Source: Candidatus Gastranaerophilales bacterium
Lineage (GTDB): Bacteria > Cyanobacteriota > Vampirovibrionia > Gastranaerophilales > Gastranaerophilaceae
Direction of reading: 5' to 3'
Length of the DNA: 64,000 bases
NCBI GenBank assembly: GCA_910587375.1
Contig: CAJULR010000036.1
Location: 1-64,000, forward strand
The translations under genes and the position numbers were made by a program. The notes under the pieces are model-generated. The model was not told the DNA's origin. It worked only from the letters and a program-made list of their open reading frames with translations, and did no database searches. Of the stretch, positions 51,672-59,893 are shown in pieces; position 1 is the first letter of the stretch; each line of letters begins with the position of its first letter.

Positions 51672-52520
51672 TCAGAACCTGTTTTTGCCATTCTCATCAT
51701 ACATTGAACTTCTTATTTTTTGAATATCGTCAAATGTATTTTTTAATTCTTCCTTGGACATTTTTTGAATTTGCTTTAAATTTTGAATAAATTCTTCAAT
51801 TAAATCGCTGAAATTATCCGAATTTAAACTTAACATATCGTACGCCAAATCAATGTCTGTTAAAGAAAGCCTTGTTGTGTCCCGAAACCCGGATGAGGCC
51901 ATCTTTAGCGCCTCTGTGTTGTTAAAAGCGGTTTTCATAAGGGCGGATGATATCAACATTGGAAGGTGGGAGATAAGACAGGCATATTTGTCATGTTCCT
52001 TTGGGCCCACAATTAAAGGTTTTGCGCCCATATTTTTTATTAAATTTTCTAAAATTTCATTTTCTTCATTTAAAATCCACTTTGCGCCCAAAAAAAGTTC
52101 AGGAAAAGAATTTTCAAACCCGGAAAACTCCGTCCCTGCCATAGGATGAGAACCGATAAATTTATACGGCCTTTTTATTTTATTCCCCAAAGTGTCAAAA
52201 TTTACAAATCTTTTTAAGGAACAAACATCCGCTACAATACATTCAGGCGATACAATGTTTTCAAGCTCATTTAAAACAGAAAGTGTTTCAGACATTTTTG
52301 AACACACAAAAACAACATCACAATCCTTAACATCTGAAATATTATCACTTGCTTTCGTGCAAAATTCTGCCGCCTTTTTACAGCTGCTTTTTGAAACCCC
52401 GATAACTTCATACCCAAGCTTGTTAAGAGATTTTAAAACAGAGCCTCCGATTAAACCTAAGCCTATAATGCCAATTTTCAGGCCGATTTTAAGTCCTGTT
52501 TTTAAATTCCTATTTTCCAT
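51672..52520 (-). CDS. tyrA: Prephenate dehydrogenase
   Basis: TyrA oxidatively decarboxylates prephenate in tyrosine synthesis. NAD motif IGIIGLGLIGGSVLKSL, SHPMAGTEFSGFENS (catalytic His) and SHLPMLISSAL are typical, with SGFRDTTRLS. 282 residues fits the non-fused form; no ACT domain. TATAAT (minus 52533-52528) ends 7 bases before the ATG, so leaderless translation is likely. It shares ATTATAAT with the divergent leuD-like gene. Confidence 0.92.
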   Translation of the reverse strand: MENRNLKTGLKIGLKIGIIGLGLIGGSVLKSLNKLGYEVIGVSKSSCKKAAEFCTKASDNISDVKDCDVVFVCSKMSETLSVLNELENIVSPECIVADVCSLKRFVNFDTLGNKIKRPYKFIGSHPMAGTEFSGFENSFPELFLGAKWILNEENEILENLIKNMGAKPLIVGPKEHDKYACLISHLPMLISSALMKTAFNNTEALKMASSGFRDTTRLSLTDIDLAYDMLSLNSDNFSDLIEEFIQNLKQIQKMSKEELKNTFDDIQKIRSSMYDENGKNRF

Positions 52521-52527
52521 AATTTAT

Positions 52528-52535
52528 ATTATAAT
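52528..52535. promoter_or_regulatory. Bidirectional -10 element ATTATAAT (tyrA / leuD-like)
   Basis: Self-complementary octamer with TATAAT on both strands: 7 bases before the tyrA start on the minus strand and 49 bases before the leuD-like ATG on the plus strand. That gives the plus-strand mRNA a normal leader with AAGGAA. Confidence 0.5.
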
Positions 52536-52584
52536 TGAAACAAAAGAACTTGAATAACATACAAACATTTAAGGAATATATTTT

Positions 52585-53088
52585 ATGGAAATTAAAAGAG
52601 GAAAAGCATTCAAATTCGGCGATGGCATTTCAACAGACCACATTGCGCCGGGAAGATTATTTCACCTTAGAAGCAATTTGGAAGAATTTTCAAAACACGT
52701 TTTAGAAGACGCAGACCCTGAATTTGCAAGCAAAATGAATAAAGGCGATTTTGTTGTTGCAGGAAACAACTTTGGTTTGGGCTCAAGCAGAGAACACGCC
52801 CCGCAAATTATCAAAATTGCAGGCGTTGGGGCAGTTATTGCTAAAAGTTTTGCAAGAATTTTCTATAGAAACGCAATTAACATCGGCCTTTTGCTTATTG
52901 AATGCGACACAGACAAAATTGACGCAGGCGATGAACTTGAACTTGATGTAAAAAACGGTGTTTTAAAAGACATCACAAAAAACATCGAAATTAAAATCAC
53001 CCCGCTTCCTGACGTTATGATTAAACTTTTAGGGGATGGCGGCCTTATTGAACACCTTAAAAAACACGGGGATTTCAGCCTGGTATAA
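52585..53088 (+). CDS. leuD: Aconitase/3-isopropylmalate dehydratase-type small subunit
   Basis: The 167-residue protein is the swivel domain of a two-subunit aconitase-superfamily hydratase: FGDGISTDHIAPGRLFHL, GDFVVAGNNFGLGSSREHAP (substrate-binding loop) and IAKSFARIFYRNAINIG. LeuD or HacB/aconitase-like specificity cannot be told. Its large subunit is not in the window. It is 75 bases from the isocitrate-type dehydrogenase gene, with which it likely forms an operon, favouring a role in citrate or homocitrate isomerisation. Confidence 0.82.
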   Translation: MEIKRGKAFKFGDGISTDHIAPGRLFHLRSNLEEFSKHVLEDADPEFASKMNKGDFVVAGNNFGLGSSREHAPQIIKIAGVGAVIAKSFARIFYRNAINIGLLLIECDTDKIDAGDELELDVKNGVLKDITKNIEIKITPLPDVMIKLLGDGGLIEHLKKHGDFSLV

Positions 53089-53163
53089 TCCACCGGCCCA
53101 AAAACCATTGAAACCTTTGAAACACAAGAAAATACGGCAATTTATAAATAAAAAGAGGAAATT

Positions 53164-54159
53164 ATGCACAATATAACACTTATTGAAGGAGATGGGATAG
53201 GCCCTGAAATAGCAGACGCGGTTGTAAAAATAATTGACGCGGCAGGCGTTAAAATCAACTGGGACAGGCAAACCGCAGGCCTTGATGTCATTGAAAAAGA
53301 AGGCGTGCCTTTGCCCGATAGAGTGATTGAGAGCATAAAGAAAAATAAAATTGCACTTAAAGCACCCGTTACAACGCCAATCGGAAAAGGTTTCAGGTCT
53401 GTTAATGTACAGCTTCGCCGCGAATTGGATTTATACGCAAACATTCGCCCCTGCAAGAACATTGAAGGCATAAAAACCCCTTTTAACAATGTGGATTTAG
53501 TTGTCGTAAGAGAAAACACGGAAGACCTTTATGCAGGAATTGAGCGCAAAGTGGATGATGATACGATGGAGGCTATCAAACTCATCACACGCAATGCTTC
53601 AACAAGAATTGTAAAATATGCCTTTGAATACGCTAAAAAAATGGGCAGAAAAACTGTTTGGGCTGTTTCAAAAGCAAACATCTGCAAATTAACCGACGGG
53701 CTCTTTTTAGAATGTGCACGCGAAGTTTCAAAAAATTATCCTGAAATTGAATATAAAGAAATCCTTGTAGACGCGCTTTGTATGCAATTAGTTCAAAACC
53801 CGTCAAAATTTGATGTCCTTGTCCTTCCAAACCTTTATGGGGACATCGTTTCAGACCTCACCGCAGGGCTTATTGGGGGCCTTGGCGTAGCACAAGGGGC
53901 AAACATCGGGCTTGAGGCTGCTGTGTATGAACCTGTACATGGTTCTGCACCTGATATTAAAGGCCAAAACCTTGCAAACCCTTCTGCTCTTTTAATGTGT
54001 GCTATTGAAATGCTAAAAAACATTGACGAATTTGAAGCAGCAGAAAAAATCGAAAAGGCTTTGTTTAAGACAATTAAAGAAGGTAAAGTTCTAACCCAAG
54101 ACCTTGGTGGCAGCGCTAAAACAACAGAATTTAGAGATGAAATTATAAAAAACCTTTAA
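53164..54159 (+). CDS. NAD-type isocitrate/isopropylmalate-family dehydrogenase
   Basis: Beta-decarboxylating dehydrogenase of 331 residues. LIEGDGIGPEIADAV, GKGFRSVNVQLRRELDLYAN (a substrate-loop pattern matching isocitrate rather than isopropylmalate), VVRENTEDLYAGIE, and PVHGSAPDIKGQNLANP are present. It most resembles NAD-dependent isocitrate dehydrogenase; homoisocitrate is possible. The upstream swivel subunit suggests the pair makes 2-oxoglutarate for glutamate synthesis. AAAGAGGAAATT precedes the ATG. Convergent with the large lineage gene by 4 bases overlap. Confidence 0.85.
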   Translation: MHNITLIEGDGIGPEIADAVVKIIDAAGVKINWDRQTAGLDVIEKEGVPLPDRVIESIKKNKIALKAPVTTPIGKGFRSVNVQLRRELDLYANIRPCKNIEGIKTPFNNVDLVVVRENTEDLYAGIERKVDDDTMEAIKLITRNASTRIVKYAFEYAKKMGRKTVWAVSKANICKLTDGLFLECAREVSKNYPEIEYKEILVDALCMQLVQNPSKFDVLVLPNLYGDIVSDLTAGLIGGLGVAQGANIGLEAAVYEPVHGSAPDIKGQNLANPSALLMCAIEMLKNIDEFEAAEKIEKALFKTIKEGKVLTQDLGGSAKTTEFRDEIIKNL

Positions 54160-55817
54160 ATTTTGATACCGTATTGATTTGCCAAAATACTAAATCTTCT
54201 TAAAACAGTGTTTGTTGTTAGATTATTGGGATTTTGAAGAGCATTAAACGCGGTTTCAATATTGTCCTGAAATCTTTGTGCTATCTTTGTTTCCCCGTTT
54301 TTATAACAATGAAGAACAAGATTTAAATACATATTTCTTGCTTCCGTTGAATCAAGCTCCCTTGCCATATTGCCCTTTCCGTCCGTAAGAACTGAAAGTC
54401 CGGTTTCAACAAATCTGACATATCTTTGTTTCTTGCCGTTCTCATCTCTAAATTCAGGCTCAAAAGCAACGTCTGTCACGGTTTTCATTATTGCAATATG
54501 ATATACGTTTGCCATAAGGTTTGACCTTGAAACATCGGCATTAAAATATTCACTTATCGCACTTCCCGCATATTTATCCGACTTCGGCACAGGCTTATCC
54601 CCATAATACAACGCCGTCAAATTCTTATCAGTAATTCTTCCGACTTCATATCCGTTTGCACGAAGCCATCTTAAAAGATTATTCTTCACGGCATCGGGAT
54701 ATATTTTGATGATATAATCAGGGCTTTCTATCGCCTTTTCGTTCTCTTTCACTTTCACCCAGGCCTTTTTCATACATTTTGACCAGCTTGCTTTTGCCCA
54801 TTGATTTCTATTCCAGAAATTTTTCAGATTTCTACACTCGTTGTCATCTCCCTCTGTATTCATTCTTGCAAATTCTTCTGCCGAGATATCTTTTTTGCCC
54901 AAAAATTTGCTCATGCTTTTTCTGATAGAACGAGCCTCCCTCATATTCCAGGCCGTTGTTAAAACATGCGCAAGCTTTTCTTTCTCTTCCGGGTGTTCTC
55001 TGTAATATTCTTTCATCCTTTTTGATTGTTCAACCGCAAGTTCAGGGTTTTCCGCCCAGCGTTTTTTGTTGCTTTCTGCAATTTTTGCTTTGTGTTCCTC
55101 TGTCAGCGGGCCCCTTGGAATAAAAACACCGTCACGCCTTTCAGCCCTTCTTATTGCAGCTTCCTTTTGCCTTTCAGACATCAAGCTTGTAATTCTTTCG
55201 TTATATTCTTTGTTTGAAAGTTTTAAAACACTGCCATATGTCGGGTTCAACCTTGGAATGTTAAGCTTTTCAAGCACACTAAAAATGTTTTTTCCTTCCG
55301 TATATTCCTTTAAATCGTTCAAGGAAAAACCTTCTCCCCAATACATCTGAAGCAATTGCAAAGCCAAATCAATATCAGGGTCAAAAGCCTCAATTTTATC
55401 ATCCTTAACATTATCTATAAAGGAATTTGCCTGGTAATCAATTTCGTTATCAGGCAAAACTCCTTGAAATTCAGGAAACGCAGCCTTTGCTTCATCTAAA
55501 GTCTTCATTTGAAGCAATTTACCGTATTTTTCTTTGTGAATGTCTATAAGCGTTTTGTCTTCAGGGTTTCCAATTTCAACAGTTTGAATAGCAAGTTCCC
55601 TTATCCCTTCGGGATAAACATTTTCAGGAAGCTTTTCCACTGTTTGTGCCAAATCTACACTATACCCGCCTGTAAAATTCAAGGTGCTTGAAAAATGTTC
55701 AGCACGAAGGGGAAAATAAGAAGGAGATTTTGATAAAGATAAACAATCATCAGATTTTTGGGCCTTTTTAACATAACTATTTAAACCAATAAAACCTGAT
55801 ATACTGTTTATTTTCAT
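54156..55817 (-). CDS. Large lineage-type protein with F-T-G box and NUMOD3-like segment
   Basis: The 553-residue protein starts MKINSISGFIGLNSYVKKAQ and has STLNFTGGYS at ~45-54; no signal-peptide core. A middle Lys/Glu-rich helix region (~235-300) contains RGPLTEEHKAKIAESNKKRW, resembling the NUMOD3 helical DNA-binding module of homing endonucleases (S/T-E-E-H-x-x-K-I-x-x-S), and continues MKEYYREHPEEKEKLAHVLT. The remainder is helical with no nuclease motif (GIY-YIG or HNH) seen. The ends of this gene and the dehydrogenase overlap by 4 bases. Function unknown. Confidence 0.6.
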   Translation of the reverse strand: MKINSISGFIGLNSYVKKAQKSDDCLSLSKSPSYFPLRAEHFSSTLNFTGGYSVDLAQTVEKLPENVYPEGIRELAIQTVEIGNPEDKTLIDIHKEKYGKLLQMKTLDEAKAAFPEFQGVLPDNEIDYQANSFIDNVKDDKIEAFDPDIDLALQLLQMYWGEGFSLNDLKEYTEGKNIFSVLEKLNIPRLNPTYGSVLKLSNKEYNERITSLMSERQKEAAIRRAERRDGVFIPRGPLTEEHKAKIAESNKKRWAENPELAVEQSKRMKEYYREHPEEKEKLAHVLTTAWNMREARSIRKSMSKFLGKKDISAEEFARMNTEGDDNECRNLKNFWNRNQWAKASWSKCMKKAWVKVKENEKAIESPDYIIKIYPDAVKNNLLRWLRANGYEVGRITDKNLTALYYGDKPVPKSDKYAGSAISEYFNADVSRSNLMANVYHIAIMKTVTDVAFEPEFRDENGKKQRYVRFVETGLSVLTDGKGNMARELDSTEARNMYLNLVLHCYKNGETKIAQRFQDNIETAFNALQNPNNLTTNTVLRRFSILANQYGIKI

Positions 55818-55924
55818 AAAAAATATTTCCTTGTCTTAAACTGTAAAGTTATAAAACGCAGAAATATTTTTGCTTGCTAAGTTTTGTAACCAAAGCTTAA
55901 ATAAGCTTAATAAAAAAAGTTAGG

Positions 55925-56680
55925 TTATTTTATCCCAAACACAACGTTTGAAACGGCAGTCACTTTCTTTTCAATTGAAGATGTATCGTTTATGCCCCAG
56001 TCTGAAACTTCGTTTGAATCAGGCGGAGTAATTTGGAATACACCCATTCTAACAGAGCGGATTTTGCCCACGTTGTTGTGTGTCGCCTTTAGCATTTCTT
56101 TAGCACGAAGTTTGGCGTCAGCCGTTGCCTTTTGCAAAAGTTCCGCTTTCTTTTCTGAAAGCCCTGAATACATATAGTTTGGCTCATATGAAGACACCAC
56201 AATTCCTTTTTCAATTAAAGAAGGGATTTCAATGTGAAGTTTTTTAATTAATTCCACATCTTTTGAGTTAATCTTTACAACCTGTTCATATGTATACCCT
56301 TTAATTTCCTGGGTTGAATATCCGTTTGGCCCTGATTTATAACGGGCATAATCATTTATGCCTAAAAATTCAATTTCGTTATCTTTTATGCCTTTAGATT
56401 TTAAAAACTGCACAACAACAGGCTTTTGGGCACTAAGTGCCTGATATGCTTCATTTCTTGTTACACCTTCTGTTTTAATTTGAAACTTCCAAACGCCGGA
56501 GTCTGAAGTTACAATTTCGCTTGCAGAACCTGTAACCGTAATTTCATCCTTTGAAAAATTATTTGATATAATCCTTGCCCCAAAAACAAGTGCAAAAATT
56601 AAACTAAGCCCAAGAACCACGCCGAATACAACAATTTGTATCCTTGCCACCTTTTCAAACATTTCTGTCCTCTCTATCAT
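55925..56680 (-). CDS. SIMPL-domain protein
   Basis: The 251-residue protein has one N-terminal membrane segment (~15-35), then the SIMPL/DUF541 domain: VTGSASEIVTSDSGVWKFQI, RNEAYQALSAQ, GYTYEQVVKINSKDVELIKK and KAELLQKATADAKLRAKEML. The family (YggE/BP26-like) is a periplasmic oligomer linked to stress defence, with unclear biochemistry. It starts 2 bases after the peptide-binding lipoprotein gene, indicating co-transcription. Confidence 0.85.
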   Translation of the reverse strand: MIERTEMFEKVARIQIVVFGVVLGLSLIFALVFGARIISNNFSKDEITVTGSASEIVTSDSGVWKFQIKTEGVTRNEAYQALSAQKPVVVQFLKSKGIKDNEIEFLGINDYARYKSGPNGYSTQEIKGYTYEQVVKINSKDVELIKKLHIEIPSLIEKGIVVSSYEPNYMYSGLSEKKAELLQKATADAKLRAKEMLKATHNNVGKIRSVRMGVFQITPPDSNEVSDWGINDTSSIEKKVTAVSNVVFGIK

Positions 56681-56682
56681 TT

Positions 56683-58533
56683 TTATTCTTCTATATAAAT
56701 TTCTTCAATGTTGTGAACTGTACCCCCTAAAGATGTCGGGTAAACATTTTTAAACTTTTTCCTTATTGCAACAATGTTTACGGGGCTGTAAAGATATATT
56801 AAGGGATTATGTTCCGCCACTATCTCTTGATATTTATTATACAGCTCTTTTCTTTTTTGTACATCTATTTGAACTTTTGCTTCATCATAAATTTTGTTTA
56901 GTTCAATTTCATATGGCAAAAGCCTATCGGTTGATTTCATATCCTCATCGCTTCTTTGGTTAAACATATGCAATGTACCATCAGAGCGCCAAACGTTATT
57001 GCCTGCATGCGGCTCTAGCGGGTTTGATGTTAAAGCCATAATCGCCGCCTCGTAATCAAGGGTTTGGGTTAATCTGTTTACAAGGGTGTTAAATTCAACA
57101 GGTTTAAAATTCACCTTTATTCCAAGCTTCGACAAATCTTCTTTTATGCTGACCCCTGTGGCCTCTCTTTGGGTGTGTCCGGCATTTGTTGAAAGTTCAA
57201 ATTCAACCCTGTTTCCGTATTTATCATAAAGAATACCGTCTTTTAATTTAAACCCTGATTTTTCAAGAAGAGATTTTGCATATTCAATGTCTTGTCCGTG
57301 CCCTTTTGCAACTTCTTCGTTTAAGAAAATGCTTGTGATACTCTCTGCCGTGTATAATGGCTGCCCGACACCTGATAAAACGTTTAAAACGAGGCTGTCC
57401 CTATCTATTGCCCAATCAACGGCACGCCTGAAGTTTTCATCGTTGAACCAAACCTGCTTTTTGGGGTCAAGATAAAATTCTCCTTTTTTATTTTTCCTTG
57501 TATTCATATTAAAAACAATAAAGGAAGTGTTTGTCGTGGGCCCAAGGTTATATAAAACATAATCGGAATTTTTTTCTAATTCCCGATATCTTGATACCAT
57601 AGACCCCGGAATTGTTGTCGTGTCTGTTTCTCCTGCTTCAAATTTTATAATGTCATTGTTTAAATCGCCCACAATAAGCATTACCCACCTGTCAAGGTAT
57701 GGAAGTTTATTTCCTTCTTTATCAATAACATAATAATTTGGATTTCTTTCAAATATAACCCTTTGCGCCGGAATGTATTCTTTAAGCTTAAAAGCGCCAG
57801 ACACAACAAAGTTTTCAGGCTTTGTCGTTGTTGAATAAAAACTTCTAAAATAGTCCTTTCCTTTGTCCACAGCGGGTTTAAAAATGTGTTTCGGGGCAAT
57901 TGATAAAGATAAATTCCTTAAAAACGGCGCAAAAGGAACAGGGGTTTTAAATTTTACCGTATATTTATCCACTTTTTCAACAGTCGGCAATTTTCCTTCA
58001 ACATACAAAGCGTCCCTTGTGCTTGTGTCCCCAAAACCTGCAAAAATAATGTCTTTATATGTAAAAACAACATCATCGGCTGTAATTTCACGCCCGTCAG
58101 ACCACCTTAGACCATGGCGAAGCTCTAAAATATACGTTAAATTATCAGGTAAAATTTCAAGCCTTTTTGCCATCCTTAAAGTGACATCTCCTGTATAAGC
58201 GTCTGTGCTTAAAAGCCCGTCATACATAAGACTTGCCATAGTTGAAGATGTCGCGTCGTTTGTATTGAAAGGGTTGAAGGTTTTAGGGCCTTCGCCGATT
58301 GTGGATGTTACAAAATCTCCGCCAAATTTTCCAACCTCTCCGCGGGCCACCAGATAATCCACGCCATCTATGGTTTTTGTTTCTGCAGGCGGAAAGTTAT
58401 ATTCAACAACATCCAAAGCTCTTGCGCCTGAAAGTTTTGGAGGCTCATCATAGCCTAAATCCCGCTTTAAGCAGCCTCTTAAAAGGAGGGCAAAAAATAT
58501 TAACAAAAGAATAATGTAAAGTATTTTTTTCAT
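56683..58533 (-). CDS. Peptide/oligopeptide ABC transporter substrate-binding lipoprotein
   Basis: 616 residues from the ATG at 58533. A lipobox LLRGC places the lipid-linked Cys at ~21. The SBP_bac_5 fold is seen in LVARGEVGKFGGDFVTSTIG, EGPKTFNPFNTNDATSSTMA, LRHGLRWSDGREITADDVVF, and ALTSNPLEPHAGNN. It captures oligopeptides (or other extended solutes) in the periplasm. An extended -10 (minus strand TGGTAAAAT) ends 7 bases before the ATG. A companion ATPase of the same class is at 62793; permease genes are not in the window. Confidence 0.9.
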   Translation of the reverse strand: MKKILYIILLLIFFALLLRGCLKRDLGYDEPPKLSGARALDVVEYNFPPAETKTIDGVDYLVARGEVGKFGGDFVTSTIGEGPKTFNPFNTNDATSSTMASLMYDGLLSTDAYTGDVTLRMAKRLEILPDNLTYILELRHGLRWSDGREITADDVVFTYKDIIFAGFGDTSTRDALYVEGKLPTVEKVDKYTVKFKTPVPFAPFLRNLSLSIAPKHIFKPAVDKGKDYFRSFYSTTTKPENFVVSGAFKLKEYIPAQRVIFERNPNYYVIDKEGNKLPYLDRWVMLIVGDLNNDIIKFEAGETDTTTIPGSMVSRYRELEKNSDYVLYNLGPTTNTSFIVFNMNTRKNKKGEFYLDPKKQVWFNDENFRRAVDWAIDRDSLVLNVLSGVGQPLYTAESITSIFLNEEVAKGHGQDIEYAKSLLEKSGFKLKDGILYDKYGNRVEFELSTNAGHTQREATGVSIKEDLSKLGIKVNFKPVEFNTLVNRLTQTLDYEAAIMALTSNPLEPHAGNNVWRSDGTLHMFNQRSDEDMKSTDRLLPYEIELNKIYDEAKVQIDVQKRKELYNKYQEIVAEHNPLIYLYSPVNIVAIRKKFKNVYPTSLGGTVHNIEEIYIEE

Positions 58534-58654
58534 AGTATTGATTTTACCATAACTTCCTGATATAAAAGTAAACAACAGGACGGGTTTAGAAGAGCTAATA
58601 TTTTCCCCAATTAATATTTATTTTAGGCCCAAAATTTTAAGGAATGGCAATTTT

Positions 58655-59473
58655 ATGAGAATACTTGTTACAGGAGCATCCGGCTTATTAGGGCAGGAAT
58701 TATGTCCAATGTTGGATAAAGAGGGACATCAGTTTTGGGCCACAAATTCCAAAATTTTTGATATCACAAACAAAAAACTTGCACTTGAAATTATGCACAA
58801 AATCAGCCTGGATTTAATAATTCACCTTGCAGCATACACAAACATAGACCAGGCCGAAGTTTCCAAAAAAGAAGCGTTTGAAGTAAATCATATCGGAACA
58901 AAAAATATGGCACAAATAGCCAAAAAACTTGATGTTCCGATAATTTACATAAGCTCTGATTCCGTGTTTGATGGCAATCAAACAACGCCTTACAAAACAA
59001 CAGACGCCGTTAACCCGATAAACGTTTACGGGGAATCAAAATTAAAAGGCGAAGAAGAAATAAGAAAGCTTAAAAAGCACTATATTTTAAGAACAAGCAC
59101 ACTTTATGGCAAGGGCGGGAAAAATTATGTTGACACAATGATTACTTTTTCAATGCTTTCAAATTCAATAAGCGTCGTGGACGACCAGATTTTAGCACCC
59201 ACCTGGACAAGAGATTTATCCGATGAAATTGTAAAAATAATTAACGAAAAAAGGCCTTATGGCACATACCACATAGCGTCTTCAGGCGAAGCCAAATGGT
59301 CTGATTTTACAAAGAAAATTTTTGAAATTAAAAAAAGAAACATTGACGTAAGCCCGATTGAAAAAAGTGATTTTCCACGCCCCGCAAAACGCCCTAAATA
59401 CAGCGTTTTAGACAGTTCAGGCGCGCTTCCGAATTGGGAAGAATCTTTGGAAAAATATTTATTAAGCAAATAA
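58655..59473 (+). CDS. rmlD: dTDP-4-dehydrorhamnose reductase-like SDR
   Basis: Extended SDR of 272 residues. NAD(P) motif VTGASGLLGQEL, HLAAYTNIDQAE, and the catalytic YGESKLKGEEE (Y-x-x-x-K) fit RmlD, which makes dTDP-L-rhamnose for O-antigen. The RmlD-type SSDSVFDGNQTTPY and EILAPTWTRDL-like PTWTRDLSDEIV segments are present. AAGGAATGG precedes the ATG. No rmlABC genes lie nearby, so a related sugar-nucleotide reductase is possible. Confidence 0.85.
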   Translation: MRILVTGASGLLGQELCPMLDKEGHQFWATNSKIFDITNKKLALEIMHKISLDLIIHLAAYTNIDQAEVSKKEAFEVNHIGTKNMAQIAKKLDVPIIYISSDSVFDGNQTTPYKTTDAVNPINVYGESKLKGEEEIRKLKKHYILRTSTLYGKGGKNYVDTMITFSMLSNSISVVDDQILAPTWTRDLSDEIVKIINEKRPYGTYHIASSGEAKWSDFTKKIFEIKKRNIDVSPIEKSDFPRPAKRPKYSVLDSSGALPNWEESLEKYLLSK

Positions 59474-59504
59474 ATCTTAAAAACCCAAAACTTCAAACCA
59501 TATC

Positions 59505-59532
59505 TTGAAAAATGAGAAAAATGGGTTATAAT
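59505..59532 (+). promoter_or_regulatory. Promoter of a small RNA gene
   Basis: TTGAAA (59505-59510), 16-base spacer, TATAAT (59527-59532). Transcription would begin near 59539-59541, just before a chain of hairpins that ends in a strong terminator. Confidence 0.55.
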
Positions 59533-59539
59533 AAAGATA

Positions 59540-59637
59540 AGAAATGGCAGGGCCATTTTGGTCCCACCATTCTTGCCCTAGAAAAGTAGCAACAAAACTA
59601 GGTCAATTAGAAGCCTTACAGCCAGTAAGGCTTTTTT
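59540..59637 (+). ncRNA. Small non-coding RNA candidate, ~98 nt
   Basis: Between a sigma-70-type promoter and a terminator. Hairpin 1: ATGG (59544-59547) with CCAT (59567-59570), GGG (59550-59552) with CCC (59563-59565), CCA (59553-59555) with TGG (59559-59561). Hairpin 2: CCTAG (59577-59581) with CTAGG (59598-59602), loop AAAAGTAGCAACAAAA. Hairpin 3 is the terminator AAGCCTTAC / GTAAGGCTT. No ORF of use and no known-RNA signature: the SRP GGAAG loop is absent. The rest of the 59474-59893 gap is AT-rich with a TATAAT at 59853-59858 before manC. Confidence 0.6.
59611..59637 (+). terminator. Intrinsic terminator of the small RNA
   Basis: AAGCCTTAC (59611-59619), loop AGCCA, GTAAGGCTT (59625-59633), then further T's to 59637. 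Confidence 0.85.
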
Positions 59638-59893
59638 AATGAACACCATCTTGTCCATCGTTTCCTTTTTCCTTTCTACCTCGCGTTAACTAGTATTTAT
59701 GTCGGGTAGATGTCGAGGGCAGGATATTTATTTTTCAAACTACAATTATAATCAGCCAACTACACACAATTCTATTGCATTTAATATATCTTTACATCCT
59801 CCATTCATTTTACAAAACTTGTAAAAAATTTGTGCGGCCGCTAATTTTATTGTATAATTGGCTAACGGGATTTAGAAATTAAGAGGAAGTTTT

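Noticed and set aside
59540..59637. SRP (4.5S) RNA identity for the small RNA
   Set aside because: The conserved asymmetric loop with GGAAG/AGCA is absent and the fold is three separate hairpins.
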